NCBI GenBank assembly: GCA_050996405.1
Contig: JBPCRW010000083.1
Coordinates: 1-35,713, forward strand
Source: JBPCRW01 sp050996405
GTDB taxonomy: Bacteria > Acidobacteriota > Blastocatellia > Pyrinomonadales > Pyrinomonadaceae
Direction: 5' to 3'
DNA length: 35,713 bases
Position numbers and translations under genes: made by a program
Notes under the pieces: generated by a model
Databases searched by the model: none
What the model saw: only the letters and a program-made list of their open reading frames with translations
Told to the model about the DNA's origin: nothing
Shown here: in pieces, positions 8,708 through 16,300 of the stretch
How the letters are laid out: the number at the start of each line of letters is the position of its first letter
How positions within the stretch are numbered: the stretch's first letter is position 1

Positions 8708-9124
8708 TTATTTCGTCAGCAGAATATCACGGATTTCCGCCAGCAAAATTTCCTGTCCGGTCGGCGGAGTCGGCGCGGCTGCCATTCGATTAAACAACTT
8801 TACCGCGTAACGCGCCAAAAAAAACATGACGATGGCGACAATCAGAAAATTGATGATGTCATTGATAAATTGTCCATACATAATCAGCGGCTGTTTTGCC
8901 GCCACTGCCGCCGCGATTTCCGTCGGAGTCGAAACCGGCATATTTCCGAGATTCCAGACTTTATCTTTGAAATCAATGCCGCCGGTTAGCAGACCGACAA
9001 TCGGCATCACAATTCCGTCGGTGAATGTCTTAACTACCGCGCTGAATGCCACGCCCATAATAAACGCAATCGCCAAATCCAAAATGTTTCCGCGCGCGAT
9101 AAACGCCTTGAAATCGTTCCACAT
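8708..9124 (-). CDS. mscL: Large-conductance mechanosensitive channel MscL
   Basis: MscL is an inner-membrane pentamer that opens under membrane tension and releases solutes during osmotic downshock. The 138-residue product has the N-terminal amphipathic helix (MWNDFKAFIARGNILDLA), TM1 (IAFIMGVAFSAVVKTFTDGIVMPIVG), a periplasmic loop, TM2 (FINDIINFLIVAIVMFFLARY) and a C-terminal helix (EILLAEIRDIL). I chose the ATG at 9124 because it has a GGAG ribosome site and matches the family's N-terminus; an upstream in-frame ATG adds 25 residues with no counterpart. The stop lies just beyond repeat copy A. Confidence 0.96.
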   Translation of the reverse strand: MWNDFKAFIARGNILDLAIAFIMGVAFSAVVKTFTDGIVMPIVGLLTGGIDFKDKVWNLGNMPVSTPTEIAAAVAAKQPLIMYGQFINDIINFLIVAIVMFFLARYAVKLFNRMAAAPTPPTGQEILLAEIRDILLTK

Positions 9125-9196
9125 AGTTTTTTTACTCTCCTTAAATTTGTGTAAAACTAAAGAAGCTACAATAGTAATTACATCAGCCGGACGGGT

Positions 9197-9237
9197 CAAG
9201 ATTTTTTTATGAAAACAAGCCGTTCAAAAAAATCTTG
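9197..9237. other. A/T-rich inverted repeat between divergent genes
   Basis: CAAGATTTTTTT (9197-9208) is perfectly complementary to AAAAAAATCTTG (9226-9237) with a 17-base loop. It lies in the 286-bp gap between mscL (minus) and the small membrane protein gene (plus). It resembles a bidirectional terminator in base content but lies between divergent starts, so its role is unclear. The rest of the gap shows no gene. Confidence 0.45.
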
Positions 9238-9410
9238 CTTTTTAACCGGAAATGGCGTTACCATTATCTGCATTCCAATTAAGCAGTTTGAAATTCGGTA
9301 ATAATCGTTCAAGGCTCAGTTTTCCGAAAACCGGAGTCAGATGAAATTGTCCGGCACTGGTTTCGGAAGATTTGACCTTCATTTTAAGAGAAAAGCGGAG
9401 GTGATTGATT

Positions 9411-9626
9411 GTGAAGGATTTACTGTATGCAGTTGTCGGTTTGATTGCCGCAGGCGTTGCCGTCTGGCAGATTTGGATTTTTCTTAATCCAGTCGTGAGA
9501 AACGCGGACGTTAATTATACACCTTTAATAATCGGTGTTATTTGCGCGGTCATCGCGCTGATTTGCGGCGGGCTTTTCTTGTCCAACAGAGTGAACAGGC
9601 AAGAGGAAATTCATATTACCGAATAA
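9411..9626 (+). CDS. Small two-span membrane protein
   Basis: The product is about 71 residues with two hydrophobic helices: LLYAVVGLIAAGVAVWQIWIFL, then a short loop (NPVVRNADVNYT), then PLIIGVICAVIALICGGLFL, and a short charged tail (NRVNRQEEIHITE). I chose GTG at 9411 because an almost complete Shine-Dalgarno sequence, GGAGGTGA (9397-9404), lies 6 bases upstream; the alternative TTG at 9405 directly abuts it. It is the only plus-strand gene in this envelope-protein region. No family is recognised and the function is unknown. Confidence 0.7.
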   Translation: MKDLLYAVVGLIAAGVAVWQIWIFLNPVVRNADVNYTPLIIGVICAVIALICGGLFLSNRVNRQEEIHITE

Positions 9627-9645
9627 GTTCGGTGATTTTTCCAGA

Positions 9646-9685
9646 AGCGGTCAAGTCGAATTATAATTTAATCCGGCTGACCGCT
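9646..9685. other. Hairpin between convergent genes
   Basis: AGCGGTCA (9646-9653) pairs perfectly with TGACCGCT (9678-9685) across a 24-base loop. It lies in the 99-bp gap between the plus-strand membrane protein and the convergent minus-strand gene ending at 9726. Position suits a shared transcription end, but there is no T run. Confidence 0.35.
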
Positions 9686-9725
9686 CATTGTGTCTCCACG
9701 AACCAATTTTTACTTAAATCGAAAA

Positions 9726-10235
9726 TTACGTCAAACGGGAAAACATTGCGGCTAATTCCCGCGCCTCCTGTTCTTTGCCGGGCGGCACAGGAAGGCGCAC
9801 CGTTTGCGCCGCCAGATTAGTGACGTGACCGACTTCGCCTCCGGTCGAGTAATCGGCAATCAAAGTCGCCGTGCTGATTGAACTTAAAATCGGCGAAGTT
9901 CCGATAAAATAGTTAAATTGCAGAACCGTCGGATTGCCCGCTTCGTAGGAAACACTGCTCAAACGCTGGTTCGAGCCGTTCCAGTGGTGATAAACGTCGC
10001 CTTTCAAAACGCCTTGTTTGGCGATATAAACATCGCCTAAATTTTGCTTGTGAACTTGCGACGCTTGAACGTAACCAATCAGCCACGACACCAATCCGAG
10101 AACTAATCCGAAGCCGACACCGGCGGCAACCGTCACGACAAAATTTTGAGTCGTATGCGGTTTGACTCCCGTCAGCCAGCCGAAAAAAGCGAGACCCGTC
10201 AAACCAGCGGAATTTTTATTAAATAAAGCTGCCAT
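9726..10235 (-). CDS. Membrane protein, possibly the C-terminal part of a frameshifted gene
   Basis: The 169-residue frame has one or two hydrophobic spans (LTGLAFFGWLTG and FVVTVAAGVGFGLVLGLVSWLIGYV) followed by a soluble beta-rich domain (GDVYIAKQGVLKGDVYHHWNG ... LSSVSYEAGNPTVLQFNYFI). Its first 37 bases overlap the end of the upstream frame (10199-10600), shifted by -1. The upstream frame ends with ILAHWSYAPE...ANEMARVKW. From memory, that segment and the YIAKQGV/HHWNG segment occur in order within single bacterial membrane proteins. The two frames are therefore probably one gene broken by a frameshift near the A5 run around 10213, or by a sequencing error. Independent translation from the ATG at 10235 is the alternative; its ribosome site is poor. 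Confidence 0.55.
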   Translation of the reverse strand: MAALFNKNSAGLTGLAFFGWLTGVKPHTTQNFVVTVAAGVGFGLVLGLVSWLIGYVQASQVHKQNLGDVYIAKQGVLKGDVYHHWNGSNQRLSSVSYEAGNPTVLQFNYFIGTSPILSSISTATLIADYSTGGEVGHVTNLAAQTVRLPVPPGKEQEARELAAMFSRLT

Positions 10236-10600
10236 TTAACACGCGCCATCTCATTCGCGCCGAATTGTTCGGACATCTCCGGCGCGTAACTCCAGTGCGC
10301 TAAAATATCTTTTTCCGCCAGCATCGCCGCGACCGCTTGATTTTCCTGTTTCCACAAATAGCCGAGCAATCCGCCGAGAAAAAGTAGAACGATGCCGAAA
10401 ATAACGAGCGAAACGAAAACGAGCGTTAAACTGCTGCCCGCGCCCGCCCAACTGCCGGTTTGCCTGTGATTTAAAAAGCCGACGAGCGCACCGCTCAAAA
10501 TTAAAATCGCGCCGACGGCGATAATTATTTTGGGAATCAAAGCCAGCCCGCTTCTTTTATTGATTACCGTTTGCGCGGTCTGTGTTAATGACGTTTCCAT
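10199..10600 (-). CDS. Membrane protein, possibly the N-terminal part of a frameshifted gene
   Basis: The 133-residue frame has two membrane spans (IPKIIIAVGAILILSGALVGFL and SLTLVFVSLVIFGIVLLFLGGLLGYLW). A soluble stretch with AEKDILAHWSYAPEMSEQFGANEMARVKW follows, then a short out-of-character tail before the stop. It starts at ATG 10600 with an AAAAGGAA ribosome site. The abrupt end and the 37-base overlap with the next frame suggest the real protein continues into 9726-10235. If joined, the product would be a polytopic protein of about 290 residues with a cytoplasmic segment between span pairs. The function is not recognised. Confidence 0.6.
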   Translation of the reverse strand: METSLTQTAQTVINKRSGLALIPKIIIAVGAILILSGALVGFLNHRQTGSWAGAGSSLTLVFVSLVIFGIVLLFLGGLLGYLWKQENQAVAAMLAEKDILAHWSYAPEMSEQFGANEMARVKWQLYLIKIPLV

Positions 10601-10642
10601 AATTTTTTATTCCTTTTGCGGTTAATTAAAAAGCTGAAATAG

Positions 10643-10700
10643 AGTCAATCTGGCTGCCGCGCGTCGAGCGAAAACGCTTGGCGCGACAGCCAAATTGACT
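10643..10700 (-). repeat. 58-nt hairpin past the stop of the first 312-residue paralogue
   Basis: Arms 10643-10662 and 10681-10700 pair over 20 positions. On the minus strand, the transcribed strand of the upstream gene, 18 are Watson-Crick pairs and two are G-U wobbles; on the plus strand the same two would be C-A mismatches. The loop holds a second small hairpin, AGCG-TTTT-CGCT. The hairpin has the same core (GGCTGCCGCG) and the same inner-hairpin design as the one at 17391-17451. It begins about 63 bases past the gene's stop and has no immediate T run, so it is not a standard terminator. Confidence 0.8.
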
Positions 10701-10763
10701 TCGGTTGCTGTTCGATAACCCGCAGCTTTGGCGAGCGGAAAGGCAATTTCCAAAAGCTGTTTC

Positions 10764-11702
10764 TCAATACACTCTTTTGGTGATGACAACCTTGCTGATT
10801 CGTTTCCGCAGAGATTGGGGCGGAAGGTAGAAATAATACTTTGCAGTATCTCCGACTTGGTAGTAATCGCCGTTTACTACGGTAATGCCGTTGGTGTCAA
10901 TCAGCTTAATTCCGTCCGCATCGTAAAAGTTAATTACCCAGTCAACAGCGTTGTTTTTCTTCGTCATTTTGCCGATGAAATACAATTTGCCGTCGGTAGG
11001 ATCGTATTCGGATTTGCTGATGTCAAAGTATTTTTCCATCTCCGAAAAGTCAGGTTTCGGAAAACCGTTTTCGTCTTTGTCGTCGTTCGCATCGGCTTTC
11101 GTTTCGGCAGTCTGATTGTCGTTTTTAGCGGCGGGTTTATCTTCATCAGGAACAGCCGCGCCGCCGCCGGGAGGTTTCATATTATATTCAATGTTGCTTT
11201 GATTATTACTTAAATCATGCATACTGCAATACCAATCGCCGAACGTCGTTTTGTAGCATTTTCCTTCCGCTTTCGGCTCGTGATAAAGCGTGCAGTTGCG
11301 CTTGGCGTTATCCATATATGCGGAAACTTTGTCGCATTGATATTTGTCCAAACTGCCGCGAATCGGATAGACGGGAGCGGTCGTGTCAATGCTCGTCGCG
11401 TAAGAATCGCTGAATGAATTGTATGGACGACCGCCGCCGACCGTGACTTTGACATTCTCGACCAGATAAAGCTGACTGCTCTGCTCGCCGTCTTGAGCGC
11501 AGATCACATATTTTGTCGCCAACGCCGCCGAAATCGCGCCTCTCGCCGGAGTTTTCGTGTCGGCACACGTTTGCGGATCACGCGAACCATATTTCGCGCC
11601 GATGCCTTGCGCGAAAGCCGAAGCGGACGCGCCGAGCATAATAATTGTTGCGATTGCTGCCAACAGAAAATGCTGTCGGCGTTGATTGTTTTGTTTTTTC
11701 AT
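10764..11702 (-). CDS. Secreted protein, paralogue 1 of a 312-residue pair
   Basis: The product begins with a basic n-region (MKKQNNQRRQ) and a hydrophobic core ending ASAFAQ, a signal peptide with probable cleavage after AFAQ. The mature part has six cysteines (46, 68, 123, 137, 149, 159) that are all conserved in the paralogue at 17461-18399. They probably form disulfides outside the cytoplasm. A Pro/Asp/Lys-rich linker (about 174-215) separates an N-terminal Cys-containing domain from a C-terminal domain (FSEMEKYFDISKSEY ... KVVITKRVY) that is almost cysteine-free. The segment VGGGRPYNSFSDSYATSIDTT... is nearly identical in both copies. No known family is recognised. The start has AAAAGGAG ten bases upstream. 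The hairpin at 10643 follows the stop. Confidence 0.82.
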   Translation of the reverse strand: MKKQNNQRRQHFLLAAIATIIMLGASASAFAQGIGAKYGSRDPQTCADTKTPARGAISAALATKYVICAQDGEQSSQLYLVENVKVTVGGGRPYNSFSDSYATSIDTTAPVYPIRGSLDKYQCDKVSAYMDNAKRNCTLYHEPKAEGKCYKTTFGDWYCSMHDLSNNQSNIEYNMKPPGGGAAVPDEDKPAAKNDNQTAETKADANDDKDENGFPKPDFSEMEKYFDISKSEYDPTDGKLYFIGKMTKKNNAVDWVINFYDADGIKLIDTNGITVVNGDYYQVGDTAKYYFYLPPQSLRKRISKVVITKRVY

Positions 11703-11765
11703 TTTTGTTTCTCCTTTTGTCAGTATTATTTCGCGTATGTCGAATTAGTTTTGTCCGCAACTTCT

Positions 11766-12635
11766 CTAGTAAGCGGTAAAGAAACTATCAACGTCTTTTT
11801 TCTCGCCGAGCGCGCGGACTAAAAATTCATTTTTTGTCCAACATCTCGCCAGCAAGCCGTTTTTAGCAATTAAATCCGCGTGGATGCCGTCTATCGTTCC
11901 GTCATTTTCCGCAACCGGCACGATTTCGGTAGTTTTTAAACCTTTGCTTTTGAATTCGTCCATCGAATTTCGCAAAGCCTGCTGCGCCTGCGCCGCCGAA
12001 GCGTAACGCGCGGCGGTGAAATGAATCGCAAACGTTCCGCCGCCGTTGGCGTATTTATATTGTTTTTCCTCGATTGCGCCGGAAAAACCGTCGCTCGCCG
12101 GATTGCCCATCGTCGTGCTGGTCAGGCTGTAACCGCCAATTTTGGAACGCTCGAAATCATCCAGCGTTTGCGCGCTGCCGGAAGTGCTTTTGCTTGTATT
12201 ATTCGTCGAAACATTTGCCGAATTAGTGCCGGAAACCAGCGTTCGGCGGTTGGCGGCGTTGGAATTTTCCTGATTGACGGCAGTATTGACGGCGGATTTA
12301 TCCGTTTCGCCCTTAGAATAATTGAGATAAATCATCACACCGGCGATGCCCGCTGCCAGAACAAGCAAAACTCCGCCGCCCGCCGCCAGCAATAAAATTT
12401 TAAAAGCGTTTGAATTCTTCTGCGGCGACATCTGCGGAGGAACGGAAAAAACCGGCTCGAACTTCGGCGGCGCGTTCGACGCAGATGCGCCGCTAAAAAC
12501 GGTCGGCGCGGATTCGCCCGAAAAATTCGTCGGGCTGCCGATGCCCGACACAAATAAATTTTCGCCGCATTCGGCGCAAAAGCTCATCCCGGGCGCGTTT
12601 TGATAACGGCAATTCGGACATTGTTGATTGTTCAT
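11766..12635 (-). CDS. Zinc-ribbon membrane protein with extracytoplasmic domain
   Basis: The 289-residue product has a zinc ribbon at the N-terminus (CPNC at 6-9, CAEC at 20-23), then a Ser/Pro/Phe-rich linker (30-76) and one membrane span (about 79-105). A second Asn/Ser/Thr-rich linker (108-157) is followed by an extracytoplasmic domain (158-289). Topology is inferred as cytoplasmic ribbon, outside domain. The last domain has a pattern shared with three neighbours (12813, 15278 and the lipoprotein at 16882): a helix with spaced Ala and Phe (YASAAQAQQALRNSMDEF), a Gly turn, then a beta-rich stretch with Cys (LLARCW) and an amphipathic end (VDSFFTAY). The start has AAAGGAG, which sits right next to repeat copy B. 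No function is known; a sensor or envelope-scaffold role is speculation. Confidence 0.78.
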   Translation of the reverse strand: MNNQQCPNCRYQNAPGMSFCAECGENLFVSGIGSPTNFSGESAPTVFSGASASNAPPKFEPVFSVPPQMSPQKNSNAFKILLLAAGGGVLLVLAAGIAGVMIYLNYSKGETDKSAVNTAVNQENSNAANRRTLVSGTNSANVSTNNTSKSTSGSAQTLDDFERSKIGGYSLTSTTMGNPASDGFSGAIEEKQYKYANGGGTFAIHFTAARYASAAQAQQALRNSMDEFKSKGLKTTEIVPVAENDGTIDGIHADLIAKNGLLARCWTKNEFLVRALGEKKDVDSFFTAY

Positions 12636-12656
12636 AAACTTTCTACTCCTTTATTT

Positions 12657-12761
12657 TAGGACTTTCTCAAAAATGCAGAAACACGCTACGCTCGTAAGTG
12701 TGTTTTGCGTTATTGCGCCCGAACTAAAGCGCGGGCTTCCGCAAAAAGTGAGAAAGTCCTA
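12657..12761. repeat. Inverted-terminal-repeat element, copy B
   Basis: This is the most intact copy. TAGGACTTTCTCA (12657-12669) and TGAGAAAGTCCTA (12749-12761) are perfect 13-bp terminal inverted repeats. Internally, AAACACGC...GTGTGTTT and GCCCG...CGGGC form two hairpins. The outermost TA at both ends could be a duplicated TA target with GGACTTTCTCA as the true terminus, as in Tc1/mariner-type MITEs. The element lies between two zinc-ribbon genes, ends just before the ribosome site of the downstream gene (start 12635), and has no coding capacity. Confidence 0.85.
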
Positions 12762-12812
12762 TATTTATTATTTAATTTGCTTGACTTCCTAAAACTTGAA
12801 TTTTTCAATGTC

Positions 12813-14018
12813 TTATTGTCTGGTAAATGACCATGAATAAGAGTTAGGCTCGCCCGTCCCGCTCATTGTTTTGCCGTTTTCCGTGATAGTGCCGGTATTG
12901 TTGCCTAAAAGCCAATTTCCGTCTTTTCCCTGTTTAATTACTTTGGTTTCCTTTATTGCAACGCTGCGATTTTCATGATTTACCTGACCATTGAATTCGA
13001 CGATGTAATCTTTTTCTTTCAGCGTTCCGGTAAAAGAATCGCCGTCCTGACTCGTTATATTCAGAGTTGTCGGGCTGGAATCCGTATCATAAATTCCTTT
13101 CCAAATCCCGACCATATTAAAATTTCCGGTCGGCGACTGGCTGGCGACGGGTGAAGAAGAATCGGATGCGTTATCGAAGCTGTTGAGAAAATCGGTGACT
13201 GTTTTTAGCTCGCTCGCATTTGTGCGTATGCAGGTATTTCCGCCGCAAGCCTCTGTAAAATATACATCTTTATATTTATAAACGGCAGATTCGAGGTTGT
13301 CTTTCGCTTCGTTGCTGTAAATCGTTCCGCCGAGATTTTTGATGTTGCTGATGTGATTGTCAAAATTATTTTTGGCAATTTCATTCGACGGAAATTTACC
13401 GCTCGTGTAGGCGACGTAACGAGTGCCGTCGGTGTAAAGTGCTTGCGCGGCTTCGGTCGCCAGCGGAAAGAAGTCTTTTGCGACGACAGTTTTCGCGCTG
13501 GTTTGCTTAAACGAGCCGACCTGTTTTTTGGCTTGCAAATCGCTTAACAATTCCGAATCTGAACTGCCGCTGTTCGACACGGCGTTGGAATTATTTTCCG
13601 CCTGCTTTGAATTATATTTATTTGAATTTAAATTATAGTTCGTTAAATTTGAATTCTCCGGCGAGGCGGAAGGCGAGCCGCCGAAAATTCCCGCCCGTTT
13701 TAATAAAGGGATTCCGACAACCAGAGCAATCACGGAAATAACCAGCAGAGTGCCGCAGCCGAGTAATCCGAATAACAATCCTTTGCCGCTTTTCTTAATC
13801 GCGGGCGTTGGAGTATTAAAAGTTTGAGTCGCAAAATTCGGCTGATTGAATTTCGGTTGACTGAATATCGTTTCTTGAGAAGGCTGAACCGGATTAAAAT
13901 CAGGCGCGTTTCCTCCGCTTTGCTGAATTACTGCTGCCAGCGATTGACCGCAATTCGAGCAAAAAGCCATATCGGGCGGATTTTCCACTCCGCATTTCGG
14001 ACAAATTAACGATTCCAT
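12813..14018 (-). CDS. Zinc-ribbon membrane protein with two extracytoplasmic domains
   Basis: The 401-residue product has a zinc ribbon (CPKC 6-9, CSNC 20-23), a Gln/Pro/Phe-rich linker (31-74) and a membrane span (about 80-105). An Asn/Ser-rich stretch (113-155) leads to the domain shared with neighbouring proteins (about 157-282: SNEIAKNNFDNHISNIKNLGG, then DVYFTEACGGNTC and VTDFLNSF). After a Ser/Pro linker, a C-terminal domain of about 100 residues begins MVGIWKGIYDT and ends YSWSFTRQ, a beta-rich pattern reminiscent of lipocalin/avidin-like barrels. A similar 'VGRWE' opening occurs in the lipoprotein at 18460. The start has AAGGAG. The function is unknown; this is the longest member of the local family. 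Confidence 0.78.
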   Translation of the reverse strand: MESLICPKCGVENPPDMAFCSNCGQSLAAVIQQSGGNAPDFNPVQPSQETIFSQPKFNQPNFATQTFNTPTPAIKKSGKGLLFGLLGCGTLLVISVIALVVGIPLLKRAGIFGGSPSASPENSNLTNYNLNSNKYNSKQAENNSNAVSNSGSSDSELLSDLQAKKQVGSFKQTSAKTVVAKDFFPLATEAAQALYTDGTRYVAYTSGKFPSNEIAKNNFDNHISNIKNLGGTIYSNEAKDNLESAVYKYKDVYFTEACGGNTCIRTNASELKTVTDFLNSFDNASDSSSPVASQSPTGNFNMVGIWKGIYDTDSSPTTLNITSQDGDSFTGTLKEKDYIVEFNGQVNHENRSVAIKETKVIKQGKDGNWLLGNNTGTITENGKTMSGTGEPNSYSWSFTRQ

Positions 14019-14050
14019 TTTGTTTCTCCTTATTGATTTTTAGCTGTAAT

Positions 14051-14353
14051 TTACGTCACTTCGTCAATCGTTCCCATCGGCACGTCGTCCGTGCAGGAAG
14101 CGATTCGTGTAATGGTTAAAATAAAGCCGTGCCAGAAGCCGTATTTTTCCACCGCCCGAATTGAATAAACCGAACAGGTCGGACGAAAACGGCAGGCGAC
14201 TTTGCCTTCGAGCAAAGGTCTGCCGTAAGTTTGATAACCGTGAACCATTCCGATATAGGCGCGCGCGCAAAGCTGATTCTCCGGCGCGCGCATCGCATCC
14301 AGCGCGAAAAACGCGCCGATGATTAAGATTGAAATTAAAACGATTCTTTTCAT
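14051..14353 (-). CDS. YidD-like membrane protein insertion efficiency factor homologue
   Basis: YidD proteins help YidC/Sec insert inner-membrane proteins. The signature is CRFRPTCSVYSIRAVEKYGFWHGFILTITRIASC (residues 54-87), close to the family's CRFxPTCSxYxxxAxxxxGxxxGxxLxxxRxxRC pattern. The 100-residue length exceeds the usual 70-85 because of an N-terminal hydrophobic segment (MKRIVLISILIIGAFFAL) that looks like a signal anchor. The usual HPxxxxGxDPVP tail is replaced by TDDVPMGTIDEVT. It is not next to rnpA, yidC or rpmH but follows the 104-residue zinc-ribbon gene by 6 bases, so the two are likely co-translated. It is probably a specialised, non-housekeeping copy. Confidence 0.85.
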   Translation of the reverse strand: MKRIVLISILIIGAFFALDAMRAPENQLCARAYIGMVHGYQTYGRPLLEGKVACRFRPTCSVYSIRAVEKYGFWHGFILTITRIASCTDDVPMGTIDEVT

Positions 14354-14359
14354 TTCGTC

Positions 14360-14674
14360 TCACGGCTGACCGCAATGCGGGCATCTGGGCGTTCCCTGCA
14401 TTCTCGGTTTGCCGCAATGCGGACACGGCATCACATTGCCCTGCGGTCTTTGCAAGACGTAAATCAGCAAGCCGAGCAAGCCGAGCAGTCCGAGCCATTT
14501 GATTGAATTCGCGTTCGCCATTCCGCGAGCCGTCGCATCGCGTCCGATCCAGCGAATAATAAAGACGGTAACGGCGATTCCCGCCGCTACAATTCCAAGC
14601 ATCACCAGTAAATAAATCACCACGCCGCAGCCCATCATTCCGCAAGCCGCAGTCGGGTCTCCACCATTTTGCAT
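14360..14674 (-). CDS. Two-span membrane protein with C-terminal zinc ribbon
   Basis: The 104-residue product has two hydrophobic segments (GVVIYLLVMLGIVAAGIAVTVFIIRWIG and WLGLLGLLGLLIYVL) and then a C-terminal zinc ribbon, CPHC...CPHC (MPCPHCGKPRMQGTPRCPHCGQP). The order is reversed compared with neighbouring proteins that carry the ribbon at the N-terminus. The ribosome site is AAAGGAG 10 bases upstream of the ATG. The YidD-like gene begins 6 bases after its stop. The product probably lies in the inner membrane with the ribbon in the cytoplasm. The function is not recognised. Confidence 0.78.
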   Translation of the reverse strand: MQNGGDPTAACGMMGCGVVIYLLVMLGIVAAGIAVTVFIIRWIGRDATARGMANANSIKWLGLLGLLGLLIYVLQRPQGNVMPCPHCGKPRMQGTPRCPHCGQP

Positions 14675-14733
14675 AATTTTAATCTCCTTTATTTGTTTTA
14701 TTTCCTTTCGGAATCCTAAGCTGAAAATGAAAT

Positions 14734-15210
14734 TTATCGCGGCAACAGCAGCGATTGTTTAAACTCCTGCAAGCCTTTGTCTATAAACGCCCGCAGTTTT
14801 TCCGGCTCGACGTAATCGAGTGCCGTCTGCGAAAAAACGACGGGCGTATCCGACGCGCTTTTTCGCAGTGCGATAACCGTTACGTGCCAGAAAGTTGAAC
14901 TTGTCGATGTCAGTGGTCCGTAGTATTTGAAATAAAATACCGTCATTTCAACGCCGTCCGCGAAACCGTGCAAAAGATGAAAAACCGTTTTCGGTCTCTT
15001 TTGCGCCAGAATCGAAAAATCGAGATTGGACAGATAATCCGGCAGAGCCGCTTGTCGCTCGTGCGTCAAGCCTCTTTCTTTGGCAATCGTTTCGATTTCC
15101 CGATTCCAGCGCGGTTCGCGCATAAATGGCAGCAAAATGAAATATGCCGGAATCAAAAAAATCAGGAACATTAAAAATCCGAATAGGATGAAAATTTGTG
15201 TAATCGTCAT
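14734..15210 (-). CDS. Single-span membrane-anchored protein of unknown function
   Basis: The 158-residue product starts MTITQ and has one strong N-terminal membrane anchor (IFILFGFLMFLIFLIPAYFILLPFM). A soluble domain follows with GLTHERQAALPDYLSNLDFSIL, a beta-rich centre (VEMTVFYFKYYG ... HVTVIALRKS) and a C-terminal helix (PEKLRAFIDKGLQEFKQSLL). I chose the ATG at 15210, with GAGG upstream, over an earlier in-frame ATG that would add 18 charged residues before the anchor and lacks a site. No family is recognised. It sits within the run of minus-strand envelope genes. Confidence 0.75.
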   Translation of the reverse strand: MTITQIFILFGFLMFLIFLIPAYFILLPFMREPRWNREIETIAKERGLTHERQAALPDYLSNLDFSILAQKRPKTVFHLLHGFADGVEMTVFYFKYYGPLTSTSSTFWHVTVIALRKSASDTPVVFSQTALDYVEPEKLRAFIDKGLQEFKQSLLLPR

Positions 15211-15277
15211 AACAATCCTCAAAATAAATCGTCGCTCGATTCGGTGTCCGGCAGCCGCCTGCAAATAACTTTTGCGT

Positions 15278-16168
15278 TTATTTGAGAAAATTCAGCAAAT
15301 CTTCCATAGTCCAAGCACTATAATCAACGACCGAGATACCGGCTACCACGCAAAATCCGTAAGCATGATTTATGTGGTAATAGGCGTAAGTGCTGTTCTT
15401 GACCGTGTCTGTTTCCGTAATCGTCGCGCCTTCGCCGGTCAGCTTTTTAAGGTGATTCTTAAACCCGTCGCTTGCGTCTTCACTCGAAGCATAAGTCGCT
15501 GCCTCGCCGTGAATTACTTTTACCGCATCGCCGAAACCTTTGGAATAAATCGCCGCTTTTGTTTTGGCTGCGCCGGGATAATAGTCGAATGTTTTGTTAT
15601 ACGCTCCGTCGGTGGTAAATCCGTTGCGGCTGCCGAACAAAACCGGTTCGGGAACGCTGCTCGACGAACTGCCGTTTGACGAATTGTTGTTTGAATAACT
15701 GCCGGAACTACCGGAATTGTAGGTTGAGGAATTGCCGCCGCGCGTATTGGAATTGTAGGTCGAGCTTCCGCTGTTGTAATTGCTCGCGCTGGCGTAATTC
15801 GACGAGTTTGATTTATAAACGGTCAATAATACTGCTCCCGCTATGACACCGATTACGCCGAGCAGCGCGACGACAATTAACGACCCGAAAATAATAATCC
15901 GTCCGGTTGATTTCGGACGCGTGGAATTTGTGTTCGGCGAAAACGGCGGCGTTTGCCCGAACTGAGGCTGATTAAACGGCGGCGTTTGCGATTGATAATT
16001 CTGCTGCAAAGCTGGCGAACCGCTCCACATCGTCGGCGGCGGTTCTGACGCTGACGGCGGCGATTGATGATTAGCAACGTTGGAAACAAAAACGAGCGGC
16101 GTTCCGTCTTCCAGACAAAACATCTTTTCGTCATTGTAGCTTGTAGAGCATTTTGGACAAGTTTTCAT
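15278..16168 (-). CDS. Zinc-ribbon-like membrane protein with Ser/Asn-rich spacer and extracytoplasmic domain
   Basis: The 296-residue product starts with a degenerate ribbon (CPKC at 4-7, then MFCLEDG, where the fourth metal ligand would be acidic rather than Cys). A Pro/Gln-rich linker (33-88) and a membrane span (91-118) follow. Then comes a low-complexity Ser/Asn/Tyr/Gly stretch (119-171) with repeated YNSGSS and YNSN units, and an extracytoplasmic domain (172-296). That domain has the shared local pattern ATYASSEDASDGFKNHLKKL, GEGATI, a Cys-containing strand (YGFCVVAG) and an amphipathic C-terminal helix (MEDLLNFLK). It resembles 12813 most. The ribosome site is AAAGGAG. The function is unknown. 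Confidence 0.78.
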   Translation of the reverse strand: MKTCPKCSTSYNDEKMFCLEDGTPLVFVSNVANHQSPPSASEPPPTMWSGSPALQQNYQSQTPPFNQPQFGQTPPFSPNTNSTRPKSTGRIIIFGSLIVVALLGVIGVIAGAVLLTVYKSNSSNYASASNYNSGSSTYNSNTRGGNSSTYNSGSSGSYSNNNSSNGSSSSSVPEPVLFGSRNGFTTDGAYNKTFDYYPGAAKTKAAIYSKGFGDAVKVIHGEAATYASSEDASDGFKNHLKKLTGEGATITETDTVKNSTYAYYHINHAYGFCVVAGISVVDYSAWTMEDLLNFLK

Positions 16169-16189
16169 ATTTCTCCTTTCACATTTTTA

Positions 16190-16288
16190 TTTCTCATTTT
16201 TGCAGAAGCCCGCACGGTAGTTCGGGCGCAATAGCAAATAAAAATACACTTACGGGCGTAGCGTGTTTCCGCATTTTGAGAAAGTCCC
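16190..16288. repeat. Inverted-terminal-repeat element, copy C
   Basis: TTTCTCA (16190-16196) and TGAGAAAGTCCC (16277-16288) form the ends. The interior runs in the opposite orientation to copies A and B: the GCCCGC...GCGGGC-type hairpin comes first (GCAGAAGCCCGCACGG ... TTCGGGCGC), then ACACTTACGGGCG...GCGTGTTTCCGCA. It fills the gap between two zinc-ribbon genes, between the ribosome site of the 15278-16168 gene and the stop of the 16301-16822 gene. Confidence 0.8.
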
Positions 16289-16300
16289 ATTATGGTAATT

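Noticed and set aside
10643..10700. Calling the long hairpins intrinsic terminators
   Set aside because: Neither the copy here nor the one at 17391 is followed by a T run on the minus strand, so they are listed as repeats with a possible RNA role.
14064..14645. 193-residue minus-strand frame overlapping the YidD-like and zinc-ribbon genes
   Set aside because: It is Arg-rich and out of frame with two proteins that carry recognisable motifs and ribosome sites.
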